Source: Parietaria judaica (taxonomy: Eukaryota; Streptophyta; Magnoliopsida; Rosales; Urticaceae). From it: DNA of 64,000 nt. The stretch spans positions 27,398,001-27,462,000 of the forward strand of contig OX940864.1 in NCBI GenBank assembly GCA_954871525.1, read 5' to 3'. The notes under the pieces were generated by a model. It was not told the DNA's origin. It ran no database searches and was given only the letters and a program-made list of their open reading frames with translations. The first letter of the stretch is position 1. Each line of letters begins with the position of its first letter. Position numbers and translations under genes: made by a program. This document shows positions 1 to 10,995 of this stretch, piece after piece.

Positions 1-2767
1 TGCTCCGGCTCGGTCGGGGCAGCCTCGGTCGGGGCAGCATCATCCAGCAAAGCCAATCGCGATCGTCGAGGCTCGGAGGGTCGTGGGGAGAAATAGGAGA
101 AGAGTCGGGATCCTCGGCAGCTCTCTGCTCTAACTCTTGCACCTCGGCAGTATACTTCTCCCGAAGAGCATACCACCGGGGGAGGCGAGCCCTAAGATCT
201 CCGACTGTCGCCCCAGCAGGAAGGCCCTCGACCAGGAAGATATTGGCCCGACAACCAGCAAGAAGACGATGGGTGTCGATGGACTCATCCAGTGCCTCAA
301 ACCTCTCCCGCAAGCGGCCGAGCTTCGTCGAAGCACTCTTGAACAGGCTCAACCGACCGTGCTTCTCCTCGAGTATCTCCGCCTCCGCCGATTCTCGCTC
401 CTCGGTAGCGGTACGAAGAGCAGACTGAACCCGACCAAACTGGGAAACAAGCTCCTCGACCCGGGACACAAGATGATCCTCCTCGGACGGCGGTAACCCC
501 ACGGCATCGGCGGCGCGGGATAAACGATCGGACGCAGTTCGCAAAGACCCCCCAAGATTTTCCTCGACCAAGCCATAGCGCTTCCACTCCTCGGCAAGTT
601 GTTTTTCCCCGGCATCGACAAGCCGCTCTTACTCCTTAAGCTTAGTCTTAGTGGCATCAAGCTTGGAGCTCATCTCTCCCGCCGCGGCCGTCGTCGTTTT
701 CAGCCGGGCACGCAGGACGTCGACCTCCTTACGGGCCTGCCGCTCGTTGAAACGGGCCAATTCTGACAAACGCTCGGACTCAGCGAGTTTATCCTCGAGC
801 TCGTGTTTTTCGTGCTCAACCTCCCGCTCGACCTTCAGCGCCGAAGCAAGCATATCATTGGCACGGGCGACGCTCTGGAGAACGCTCTCGACGAAAGCGG
901 GATAGCCCATAAACTCGTCGGAAGGATCAGCGCAGGGACGAGTCCCCGGAGGCCCCATGGTCAAGCCGTCGCAAACTGCGATCGAATAACTTTCCCAGTC
1001 CTCCCGGGACGAATCACCAGAAGGAAGACGAGGGAGGCGGGCTAAAAGCTGAGACGTAGTAGCCTTCTCACGGAAAGGCGAGGAAGGAGGAACAGAAGAA
1101 AACGACGAGGAATAAGGAGACCTCACCGACGGTAGAGTCGGAGCATCCAAAGACACCGGCGCGGCTTCTGTAGCGGCCGGCGCGGCAAGAGCCGATTCGG
1201 CGACAGGGGATCCGGAAGCAAGAGCTTCGATTGATGTGTTCGGAGAAAGGACGACAACGTCGTCAAGGAGGGTCTCCACCGGCAGCTTGTTCCCCCCGAT
1301 CTCGTCGGTGGGGGAAGGATCGGTGGTAACAGGAACGGCCGCCGACGGAAGATCCAAATGGGAGGGAGGCTCGTTGGTCGGCGTCAGGGAGATCCTCTAC
1401 TGCGCCGGAGACGGCACCAAGGAACGAGTTTTGGCATCACCCTCCCCCCCCCCCTGAACAAGTGCGCCTGGCGTCTCGAGGATCCGAGAGTCGGCTTGGG
1501 AAGGCCGAGAGCGAGGCTCGGGGGTTTCATCTAAAGCCGAGGGCAAGGACGCCTCCGGCCGAGGAGACACTAAGATAGGAGAATCGACAAAATCGGCTCT
1601 CTCTCTCCGGGCGGAGGCGGGGGTTGCTTCGCCACTCTGCCGGGCCGTAGGAAAATCGACAAAATCGGCTCTCTCTCTCTCCGGGCGGAGGCGGGGGTTG
1701 CTTCGCCGCTCTGCCGGGCCGTAGGAGAATCGACAAAATCGGCTCTCTCTCTCCGGGCGGAGGAAGGGGCTGCTTCGTCGCTCTGCCGGGCCGTTGAAGA
1801 AGCACCCATCCGACGCGAGTCGACGCCGAAAGGCATGACCGGGGGGGATCTTTCTGCTCCTTTTTGGAAGAGGGGCCTCGGTCGACCCCTCGACCGGCCG
1901 CTTCCCCGAGGGTGACGGCATTGGAGAGGAATCCTCATCAACGGGGGGATCGACGAAATCCGCCCTAGCCTCCTCTTTCCTCTTCTTCTTCTTCGACGCT
2001 TTAGGCTTCGGCGCGGTCGGATCTTCGGGCACCACTACGCGGGAGAAGCCCTCCGGAAGAAGCGACGCAGGAGGAGGACCAAGAATCATCGCTTCCTGGA
2101 AAACACCGGACCGAATGATCCGATTCTCGGTGATATCATTGGACCAATCCCGCTTAGGGTTGGCCAGAAGGGCCAGGCGTAACTCCCGAAAGCGATCGTC
2201 GTCGCTCGGAGGCGAATACTTCGGTACATCGACGGCCCACTCCCGGGGAAGATCGGCGTAGTGAGGGCCGAAAGTACGAACACTTACCCGAAGAAAAAAG
2301 TACTTGTGCTCCCATGAGTACTTCTTACTCGGTGTATTCAGCACGACATGCTCCCGATGCCGGTGCGTCAACATAAACCGACCGAGGTTTCGAGGATTCC
2401 GGGTAACGCCATAGAGACGCATAAGATCCTCCAAAGAAAGTTCCACCCCCTGTTCACGGGCGATAACCAAAGTACTCAAAAGGAGGCGGAGGATGTTGGG
2501 CCCTACCTGGGTAATCGGCAATTTGAAGGCATAGAGGAAGGCGAGCATGATTTTGGGAATCGGAAGATGGAGGCCGACATGCCGGAAAAAGGCCTCGTAG
2601 AGGCAGACGCAACCCTCTGGGGGTTTGTCGGCCAGTTCGCCGTCGACCGGGAGCCTGGCGTAGACATTCTCCCGCATAAAATACTTGCATCTCACGATTG
2701 CGAGAGCCTCTTCCTTCAGAGTCGAGGGAGGAGACTTGGGCAGAAAGATTGTTCCGAGAGCCTCCAT
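1..2767 (-). pseudogene. Antisense ORF (aORF) of Tat-like element; putative gypsy-type transposon protein, disrupted
   Basis: Coding sequence on the strand opposite to the host retrotransposon. I start it at the ATG at 2767 (MEALGTIFLPK). The first 170 residues (CLYEAFFRHVGLHLPIPK, then a PNILRLL segment and SWEHKYFFLRV) fit the plant 'putative gypsy type transposon' domain (Pfam Transposase_28 type). A Lys-rich stretch, a repeat block (1565-1800) and a long coiled coil (roughly 1-900, rich in E, K, R, L, A) follow. The reading frame breaks at a run of 11 C near 1445 and again at a single TAA at about 629-631. Beyond that stop the same frame continues as good coiled coil to about position 60, so this was one protein of about 900 residues. 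A TATAAAT-like box lies on the minus strand near 2890. Function unknown; it runs off the left edge. Confidence 0.7.
1565..1800 (-). repeat. Tandem repeat of about 72 bp inside the antisense ORF
   Basis: Three near-identical units starting near 1578, 1650 and 1724, each with an AATCGACAAAATCGGCT start, a CT-rich run, GGGCGGAGG and a CTGCCGGGCCGT end. The middle unit has two extra bases in its CT run, so units are translated in different frames: as (F)CRFSYGPAERRSNPRLRP and as RADFVDSPTARQSGEATPA. The dinucleotide run is the likely slip site. Confidence 0.85.
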
Positions 2768-2883
2768 AACGTGATCGGAAAGAAAAATAGCAACCAAGAT
2801 GACCGGAGATTGGGAAAACCAGGAACGCAGGCGACGGTAATAGCAAGAAACAAAGGAGCAAATGAGGAGAGAAATGGCGAAAA

Positions 2884-2897
2884 TGGCATTTATAAAA
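2884..2897 (-). promoter_or_regulatory. TATA box candidate for the antisense ORF
   Basis: On the minus strand the sequence TTTTATAAATG lies about 120 bp upstream of the ATG at 2767. It would let the antisense ORF be transcribed independently of the LTR promoter. Inference from position and motif only. Confidence 0.4.
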
Positions 2898-3254
2898 TGC
2901 TTAAACGGTTATGAGGGGAGGCAAAGGGGCGTGAATTGATCCAACGGCCCTGAGATGGGGGCAAATGATAAAGCAACGGTCGGATGAAAAGGATCGTTGC
3001 GTATCTCAAAAACACTCGAGTGTGTGCAGACCCTCTTAATGAGAAATGACGCTTCACCTGCCCAAGGCAAGCGCAGCCTACGAAGCAGGCACTAGTGGGC
3101 CCCAGCGTCAGAATTTGTCAGGAAGAGAGAACGTCCCCAGAATCGTTGCCACCTCAAAATCGACGATGCGGAACAAACGCAGCAAAAGATTGATGAGACC
3201 TGGAACCGAAGGGAGGGTACCAGCTCCTATTTTACCCAATAATAAAACACTGGA

Positions 3255-3271
3255 TAAAATGGGGGAGTAAC
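3255..3271 (+). other. Polypurine tract of the Tat-like element
   Basis: The run AAAATGGGGGAGTAAC ends directly before the TG that opens the 3' LTR. Plus-strand DNA synthesis starts at such purine runs. It fixes the element as plus-oriented. Confidence 0.75.
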
Positions 3272-3349
3272 TGTTAAGGTCAGATCCCTTTCAAAATACT
3301 TTGGAGAGTCGACTCCCAAGTAGGAGCCGACGGGCTCCCAGAGTCGACG

Positions 3350-3620
3350 ATACCAAAGGCCGACGACGCCCAAAGCCGACAGTATTAAAGGTCGAAGGAA
3401 AGCGAAGCCGATAGTATTGAAAGTCGACGACGCCCAAAGCCGACAGTATTAAAGGTCGAAGGAAAGCGAAGCCGATAGTATTGAAAGTCGACGACGCCCA
3501 AAGCCGATAGTATTAAAGGTCGAAGGGAAGCGAAGCCGATAGTATTGAAAGTCGACGACGCCCAAAGGTCGACGATGCCCGAAGCCGATAGTATTAAAGG
3601 TCGAAGGGAATAGAGTCGAC
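3350..3620 (+). repeat. Tandem repeat, about 63 bp units, in LTR U3
   Basis: Four or so units containing GTCGACGACGCCCAAAGCCG, then ATAGTATTGAAAG or CAGTATTAAAGG. The sub-unit GCCGATAGTATT(A/G)AA occurs about every 32 bp, so the 63-bp unit is itself a doubled shorter unit. Confidence 0.85.
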
Positions 3621-3659
3621 GATTCCAATACCCGATAAAGGGAACAGATGAGACTGACG

Positions 3660-3890
3660 AGATCAGGAGCTTCGACAGGATGGGCATTTAATGCTTAGGA
3701 GCTTCGACAAGACGGGCATTTAATGCCAAGAAGCTTCGACAGGAGAGGCATTTAATGCTTAGGAGCTTCGACAAGACGGGCATTTAATGCCAAGAAGCAT
3801 TGACAAGATGAGCATTTAATGCCTAGAAGCTTCGACAGGATGGGCATTTAATGCCTGAGAGCTTTGATGGGATGGGCATTTAATAGTACT
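3660..3890 (+). repeat. Tandem repeat, about 35 bp units, in LTR U3
   Basis: About six units built on AGCTTCGACAGGATGGGCAT followed by TTAATGC and a short A/G linker. The array ends about 110 bp before the TATA box, so it could hold enhancer-type repeats; that role is inferred from position. Confidence 0.85.
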
Positions 3891-4002
3891 ACCTCGAAGG
3901 TAACCCCGCAAATTCGGGACACGCAAAGGAAACGAGTCAGGCCCCTTTTGCCAGAAGCCTGGGACAATGGGCCGATGGGACCCCAAAGAGCTTCGAAACT
4001 TG

Positions 4003-4013
4003 GCTATATAAAG
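4003..4013 (+). promoter_or_regulatory. LTR TATA box
   Basis: GGCTATATAAAGGC within the LTR, on the sense strand of the element. Confidence 0.6.
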
Positions 4014-4379
4014 GCAAGAAAAAGAGAAGAGAGAGGGATCAAAAAAGAGTGAAAAGAGAGAAGAGAAAAGAAATCATAGAGTTGCTCAGAGCAAGCTCTT
4101 AAGTTGTAAAGAGGGAAGAACCGAATCTCATTTTATAAGAACAAAAGAACAAAGATCTTTTTGTGATTGTTGTGAGTGTACGAATCACGCTCAACAATAA
4201 CTTTATTTATCTAGTTCAACTAGTAATTATAATTTCGCTGTTACATCATTAACCCTAACCACAACCAAAGATACAATTAGGCAAAACACAATATTGAACC
4301 ACTCTGTCTTATTCTCGTTGGCTTAATTAGCTAAAGCACAAATTTATGTATGGTCTATATGAAGATATCTTTATAACAC

Positions 4380-4600
4380 TATCAATTGCACATCCTGTAC
4401 AATATACATTTAATATAATATTATAAGATATGTACCTTTTAAACATGATAAATTGCACATCCCTATACATTATACATTTAATATAATATAAGATAGGTAC
4501 CTTTCTAACATGATAAATTGCACAACACTATACATTTAATATAATATAAGATAGGTACCTTTTTAACATGATAAATTGCACAACCCTATTCCCTATAGGT
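4380..4600. repeat. AT-rich tandem repeat, about 65-70 bp units
   Basis: Three and a half units. Each has AAATTGCACA, a TATACATTTAATATAATAT core, AGATA(G/T)GTACCTTT and AACATGAT. Nothing coding is seen between 4246 and 4990. Confidence 0.8.
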
Positions 4601-4994
4601 CAATTGCGTGAACAACATCCTTCGAGCAATAATTTTTTAGATATTCGTAATGTCAATGGAGTGTGTGACATAACAAATATATAGTAAAAATGATAGCTTG
4701 ATGGAAGTGGCCGTTGGCACGTGAACTGAGCTGTATCAAGTATATAAATCATATTAAATATTGATTAACTGATTTAGAAGATCAAAATTATAATTTTGTT
4801 TTGATAAATTAATTTGATAGTCTGATTTATCAAATCAGTTTATTAGTTTGTTTTTTGAAATATTATTGGTTAAACTTTGTCGATCTGGTGGTTTTATTAT
4901 GAAAAAAAAAAATTAATACAATAATATAAACAAATAAAATAATGTAAATTAACAATATACTTAAAAAAAATATATTAATACAATAATGTAATAA

Positions 4995-6127
4995 AAGTAG
5001 TGTCAAGTGGAACGGGGTAGGCCGGCCCAGCCCACAAACCGATAAGCTCACATATTAAACGAGGCGGGCTTGACCCGCCCCGTTCAATATGTGGGGCGGG
5101 GCGGGTGGGTTTTGGAAGAGCCATCAAGGCCCACCCGGCTCATGAATCCGAACCCACAATGTCATGGGGTGGGGCGGGGCGAGCTTTTACGAGTCGAATT
5201 TAGTGGGCTTTTACGAAAAATTTAGTAATCTTTTCATAAATCAAAACGTGTTGGATTTTAACGGGTTGATATGCAATAATAATTTACGTCTTTTAGTTGC
5301 ACATATAAATGAAATTCAATACAAATTAAAGTCAATACAAACATAGAAGATATGAAAAGAGTAACGAACAATAATACCTTAAGTTTTTTTGTGTCGGCTT
5401 GATAATATTCATCAAACCGAAACTAGTGAATAATAAAATTGATTAATTAGATATGGAAGAGATTAATAAATCATAAAACCGAAACAAGTGAATAATGAAA
5501 TTGATTGGTAAATTGTGAAGTTGATTAGCAAATTATAACTTGAAAATTTAAAAATAATGAATGTTGAAATTGATTTATGATTTCAAAAATTAGAGGTTGA
5601 ATAGAGAATATGAACGTAAAAAGTGAGTAATAAAATGAGAATAAGTGATTCTTAAATTAATCAGTTAATAATAAAATTAGAATAATAATTTTCATAAAAT
5701 TAGAATAATAATTTATGAAAGTGATCATTCATTAAAAATTCTAAAGTCGAAACTAGTAAATTAAGAAATTATCTAATTATACTTGAAATCGCTAACTGTT
5801 GCAATTGATTACTTTATTATGAAACTTAAATTAAAATCAGAGAATATTCAAATCGATTAGCAAGTTTTGAAATTTATTAACAAAGTTAAAATTATATAAT
5901 TGAAGATTAAAGAACTATAGAGAATGTATACAACAAGTAAAATAATAAATTATGTAATATAGAATATTTTAAATTCTATAATAATAAAATATTTAGAGTT
6001 CTTTTTTTATATATATTTTCATGAGTATTAATATTACAAATTAATAGTTTTTTTAATATACAAAAATACGGTATATCTGGGCTTTTAAGCGGGGCGGGGC
6101 GGCTTCGGGGCAGGCCTAAGAAAACAT
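4995..6127. mobile_element. GC-ended non-autonomous DNA element, copy 1
   Basis: AT-rich body of about 0.9 kb framed by unusual G-rich ends (GGGGCGGGGCGGG runs at 5060-5190 and 6090-6115). The 5720-6120 part aligns with 19430-19770, including the GGGCTTTTAGCGGGGCGGGG motif, so this is a repeated family. Such CCCGCCCC-rich ends are common in plant hAT-like MITEs, but I see no clear TIR or TSD. The right end is cut by the LTR that starts at 6128. Confidence 0.5.
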
Positions 6128-7695
6128 TGTTGGACATATTTTATATATGCCCTCTATTCAGATGCTAATCCCGCTCACATAAGATTATGGTCGTTTGCCT
6201 AGAATGAATAGTACTTATTAAAGTTATCTTATATAGTTATCTTCGGATTATAAATAGATAATATTAATTGAATGTTTGATCCATAGTTCTTTAATGTTGC
6301 TATCGTGCTTAGTCATCACAAGTAGTATTTTGTGAGGAGGTTTGACTGTCACGAATAAAGAACTTAAAATGGTCCATTGTCTAGATTTGAAATGGGAATT
6401 TCTAAGGCAAGAACGACCATTAATGAACTTAATCACAATTAGGTGATGATCTATTACCGGATCATAGTGTAGTCCGTGCACTGTTAAGTTTATCTAGTAT
6501 GAAGTGTCATCATATTGGACGGACTAGACTCACATCCGAAATCATCAAATAAGTCCGTCACTGATGATAGTACGATAGGGCCACTTAGCTGATCAGATGA
6601 AATTAGGTTGATGTCCTGAGCATTATGGACTTTGTAAGGTTCAACTTATATAATCTTTGATTTAATCGTTACAGAGTACAGCTTGGTACTCCTAATACTT
6701 TTATTTTGGGATTAGACAGTTGACCAGGATAAGTTGCACAATGCAGATATGGACAATATCTTTATGATATTCTTATTGTGATTCATGGAAACAAATAAGT
6801 ACTCATGATCAGTTCATTAGATTAATCATCTTATGAGTGAGTAGTTTGTAAGAATAATAAGAATAAGATAGTGTCATCGAAAGGGCAGAACGCTAAATAT
6901 AACCCTTTTGATGAATGTCATAATAAAACGAAAACCTAGCACACCAGATATCTGATTGAATCAATGGAAACCTGTGTTCAGGAAGATAATTATCATACAC
7001 ACTTGAGAGTACAACCAAGAGCTATAATGGAATGTAATCGAGGTTGGTAAAACTCTATGTTTTTACCGTAGCTCGAATGTGTACGTCCATTAGTCCCCTT
7101 TGTAGCTCCATAAAGGATGACACCGCAAATATATTCAAATGTTTTGTTTGAATACGATACTCCAATCAGACTCAGTTCGTGATTATTATCAAGAATTACT
7201 GATTACCCTAAATAGTGGCAAAAGTACCAAAGTTTTGTATGCCAGTGAAACTGCAAAAAGATGATTGAATTTAATCCTAATCCTAAGACATTCCTAGGGT
7301 TGTGGGAAATTAAATTCTGGTATAGTTATCTTTTTAAATCGTGTCATTCTGACAGACGGTTTGAGATTTATGATAATAATAGTTTTTAGTCCTAGACTAA
7401 AAACGACACTGTTATTTAAATAAAAAATTAGATAAATTAAATATTGGTATTTATACCTGAAATATTTAATGAGAGAAATCGAATTATAATTTTGAATTAT
7501 AATTATCTATTCGAAATTAAATCTTTGAAAATATATAGATTTGATTTATTAAATCTTTTAGGGTATTTTCTGAAAAAGATTTGATTTGGATTTATTCTTT
7601 ATTTGATTTAATTAAATCAAATATCAGAGTGAATATCTCCAAGTAGCTGAGTAAATCTCTCACAGTTGTTTGAGAGATTTTCTAAAAGCGGTTGG
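6128..7695 (+). repeat. Large LTR, copy A (truncated)
   Basis: Begins TGTTGGACATATTTTATATA. The whole 1.57 kb aligns in reverse with 39090-40664 (copy B), for example AATTTAATCCTAAGACAT-type and GTCTGTCAGAATGACAC-type blocks. It is more distantly like the LTR at 53093-55801, sharing the TATGAAGTGTC(T)TCATA and CCGTCACTGATGA blocks. The last 0.5 kb, which in copy B has the TATA box, is missing: the match stops exactly where the Copia LTR starts at 7696. Confidence 0.75.
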
Positions 7696-8171
7696 TGTTG
7701 GTTCCCAATTCACGGATCTGCAAAGAACACAAACACCACCAAAGAAAATCGAACAGGAATTGAAGAACATGAACTTTTGGGAGAAGAAATTCTCTATTGA
7801 TAATCGAAGAAAAAAATACAAAGAAAACTCTAATGGACTCAGCTAATTACAAAGTGTATAATGCTAGGTTTATATAGCCTCACATAGGCGAAACCCTAGC
7901 TAACTAAATCGCACAAAATCGGGAAACTACCCTAAATAATCTTATCAAATCTTTGACATGATCTTTGCTTGCTCCTAAAGCTTCGCGGGTAGTTGCTGAC
8001 TTTCCTTTTTCTGCTCGCACAACTTTTCTGTCCCCGTGCTGGTCTGCTCGTCTGCCCCTGATCGGGCTTGCCTTTTTTTTGGACCTTCTGAACTCTTGTT
8101 CGTCCTCGGTTCTGGTCGGTACCCGGGCTGACTTCCTCTATGTGATGGACTAAGTCAAGCTTAAGCTCACA
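7696..8171 (-). repeat. 3' LTR of Copia element (476 bp)
   Basis: Read on the minus strand it starts TGTGAGCTTAAG and ends GGGAACCAACA. A GGGGGAGAA polypurine tract (8172-8182) lies directly upstream in that orientation, and a CTATATAAACC TATA box sits near 7872 on the same strand. It inserted into large LTR copy A. Confidence 0.75.
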
Positions 8172-8183
8172 TTCTCCCCCGTA
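8172..8183 (-). other. Polypurine tract of the Copia element
   Basis: TTACGGGGGAGAA on the minus strand, immediately 5' of the TG of the LTR. Confidence 0.7.
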
Positions 8184-8186
8184 AGC

Positions 8187-10995
8187 TTAACTTTCTTCTA
8201 CTCTCTTCACTCCGAGCAGCTCTCTCATCTTCTCGAACTTGACTCTCGCTAGAGCCTTGGTAAGAATGTCTGTCCGTTGCTCCCTTGTGTTGACGAACTC
8301 TACGATGATCTCTCGCTTCTCCACACACTCACGAATGTAGTGAAATTTCGTGTCAATTTGTTTTGCTCCATCCATGGAACACTTGATTCTTCATCAACGC
8401 AATTGCAGACTTGTTGTCCACGTAGAGAGTAGCTGGTCTCTGCTCGGATCCGGTCACTTCATGTAGTAGTCCCTTCAACCACATAGCCTGACATGCTGCT
8501 GCGGTTGCCGCCATGAACTCTGCTTCACATGAGGATAGAGCTACTGTCTGCTGCTTCTGAGACTGCCAGGTGATCAGGTTTCCGTTGAGGTAGAACACCA
8601 TCCCTCCTGTACTCTTTCTGTCATCGATATCACCGGCCAGATCACTGTCTGTCAAGCCGACTAGTACTTCTGCTCCGCTTACTCTTCTGTACTGGATCCC
8701 GTAGTCCGTCGTGCCCTTCACATATCGCAATATGTGCTTCACCGCTTGCTGGTGTGCACTTGTGGGCTTCTCCATGTATCGACTGACTATCCCGACTGCA
8801 TGTGCAATGTCAGGTCGGGTGTGAGTGAGGTATCTCAGACATCCGATCACGCGTCTGTACTCCGTGGAATCCACACATCTCCCTTCAGCGTCCTTCCCGA
8901 GCTGCCTCCATTGGGTACTTGCTCGGGTTGCAATCCGCCATCTCGAACTGCATAAGGATCTTCCTTACGTAGGCCGACTACTTCAGCGTAATGCAGTCTT
9001 TCTTCTGTTCCACCTCGAGACCGAGATAGTACGAAAGTAATCCGAGGTCACTCATCTCGAATTCGGCCATCATCTGCTGCTTGAATCCATCTACGCCTCC
9101 TGCGCTGGATCCAGTGACGATCAGGTCGTCCACATACACTCCCACGGTCAGGATCTCCTGCCCGGTACTCCTGGTGTAGACTGCGTGCTCGCTCAGGCAC
9201 TTTGTGAATCCAAGGTTCTTCAAGCTCTTGACAAGACGGATGTTCCACGCTCTTGGTGCTTGTCTTATCCGTATAGGGCCTTGGATAGCTTGTACACCTT
9301 CTGCTCCATGCCCGTGACGCCGAACCCCTCTGGTTGCTTGACGTACACTTCTTCTTCGAGGTCACCATTTAGGAATGCCGATTTGACATCCAGGTGGTGA
9401 ATTTCCCAACCTCGATGAGCTGCTAGGGCTAGGATGAGTCTGATCGTGTCCAGTCTAATTACTGGAGCAAAGACTTCCTCAAAGTCTATGCCTTTCTTCT
9501 ACACGTAGCCTTTTGCTACTAGCCTTGTCTTGTGCTTAAGGACATTCCCTTTGGCTTCCTTCTTCAGCTTATACACCCACTTCAGGCCGATGGGTTTATG
9601 ACCTTTGGGCAGGTTAGTTAGTTCCTATGTCCTATTATTCTCGATAGACTCCATCTTCTTCTTCATTGCTTCCTGCCACTTTTGCTCGGCTGCTGCCTCC
9701 TGGTAGATGGCCGGCTCCTCTGCGTACAATAAAGAAAGTTCCTCCAGGATCATCTCTACTTCTTAAGTCTGATCGTAGACGTCAGCTAGGGGTTGGAATC
9801 CCCTTGGGCCATCTTTGATGGAGGAATCTCCTGAGCTGGACGGGCTGTTCCTGCTCGGACTTGGTGTCCGTGGTGTATCCAGGCTGTTCTCTCCCGGGCT
9901 GGGTTCTCTCGTGCTCGGCAAAGCTGTTCCCGAGCTGGGTGTTCCGGACTGATCCTGCTCAGCAACCACCTCTTCATCCTTGACTGTGAACTCTACTGAG
10001 TTCTGCTCGGGTTCTCCTTTCTCGTCGCGCCAATCCCACTTCATCTCTTCTTCGAACACAACATCTCTGCTCACTTGGAGTCTGCTGCGTCGTGGATCGT
10101 AGAGTCTGTGTGCCTTGCTTCCTTCTTCAATTCCAAGGTACACCATCTTTTGAATCCGGTCATCCAGCTTCTTGAGATGTGGCCCCGCAACCTTCACATG
10201 TACGGTGCACCCGAACACTCCTAAATGTTCTAAGTGGAGTTTCTTCCCTGTCGACACCTGGTAGGGAGTGCGCTCTCCTAGCGCCTCGGTCGGCAAACGA
10301 TTATGCAGGTAGACCGCATGTCTTACTGCTTATGCCCAAAACCGGGCTGGAACTTGCATGCTCTTCAGCAAGCTCCTGACTGTGTTCATCACAGTTCGAT
10401 TTCGTCTTTCCACCACGCCATTCTGCTGGGGCGTGTGAGGTGCTGACAGGTGACGCTGAACTCCTTCCTGGTCGCAGAATTCTCTGAACTGCTGGGAAGT
10501 GAATTATCCTCCTCGGTCTGTACGTAAGACCTTTAAACTCTGCACCGAGCCATTCTCCACGATCTTCTTGAACTTCTTGAAGACATCAAAGGCTCCGCTC
10601 TTCTCCTTAAGCATATAAACCCACATCCAGCGACTATAATCATCAACAAGTAAAAGGAAGTACTTGTTACCTACCAATGTTGCTGGGGTGACTGGACCGC
10701 ATAGATCTGCATGCACCAACTGTAGGGGTTTCTCTGCTCGGAAATTGGCCTTGATCGGAAACGTTATCCTCGCCTGCTTCGCGATCATGCAGCACTCACA
10801 TAGCTGGTCGGGGTGTTCTATCTTGGGAACCCCGAAGGCCATCTTCTTCTCGCCCATCATCTTGAGCGCGTGAAAATTCACGTGTCCGAGCCGTGCGTGC
10901 CATAGCCAAGCCGGGTTTGCTAACGATGCCATGAGACAGACGGGCTGGCACGTCTTCAGGAGAATTGTTTTTGCGTCACCTTTGACGGCTTCCAA
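8187..10995 (-). pseudogene. Ty1/Copia polyprotein remnant (GAG-pre-integrase, INT, RT, RNase H)
   Basis: Degenerate pol of a Copia retrotransposon, read right to left. 10504-10995 encodes the GAG-pre-integrase zinc region (HARLGH...CECCMIAKQ) and the integrase start (HADLCGP, DDYSR, TDRGG). 9763-10296 is the integrase C-terminal part (LGVFGCTVHVKV, KMVYLGIEEGSKAHRLYDP). 8978-9223 has reverse transcriptase with the YVDD box (GVYVDDLIVTGS) and SDLG. 8353-8874 has YRRVIGCLRYLTHTRPDIAH and RNase H (TDSDLAGD, SSCEAEFMAA, YVDNKSAIAL). 8187-8375 is the RNase H end (IDTKFHYIREC), in another frame: a one-base indel breaks GxSKxID at about 8370. More stops lie between blocks. No gag or protease is present. 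Not functional. Confidence 0.92.

Larger units (their letters stand above)
1..4245 (+). mobile_element. Ty3/gypsy (Tat-like) LTR retrotransposon, 3' part
   Basis: The right-hand 4.2 kb of a plus-oriented LTR retrotransposon. Orientation is set by a purine run ending just before 3272, followed by a TG...CA LTR (3272-4245) whose TATA box (about 4003) also points right. gag-pol must lie left of the window. The space between pol and the LTR holds a long coding region on the minus strand (1-2767), antisense to the element. Extra antisense ORFs between pol and the 3' LTR are known in the Tat lineage of plant Ty3/gypsy elements, which is the basis for the lineage call; no RT sequence is visible to confirm it. 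Confidence 0.75.
3272..4245 (+). repeat. 3' LTR of the Tat-like element (974 bp)
   Basis: Starts TGTTAAGG and ends GCTGTTACA (TG...CA with TGTtA/tAACA-like inverted ends), right after the polypurine tract. It holds two internal tandem arrays (3350-3620 and 3660-3890), a TATATAAAGG box at about 4003, and a downstream region typical of R/U5. The other LTR lies outside the window, so the target duplication cannot be checked. Confidence 0.75.

Noticed and set aside
137..1457. Plus-strand ORFs in the first 1.5 kb
   Set aside because: Opposite strand of the GC-rich antisense ORF; long frames arise from its codon bias.
3272..4245. Minus-oriented 5' LTR for the 1-2767 ORF as gag
   Set aside because: A polypurine tract, not a primer-binding site, lies at 3255-3271, and the TATA box points right; so this is a plus-oriented 3' LTR.
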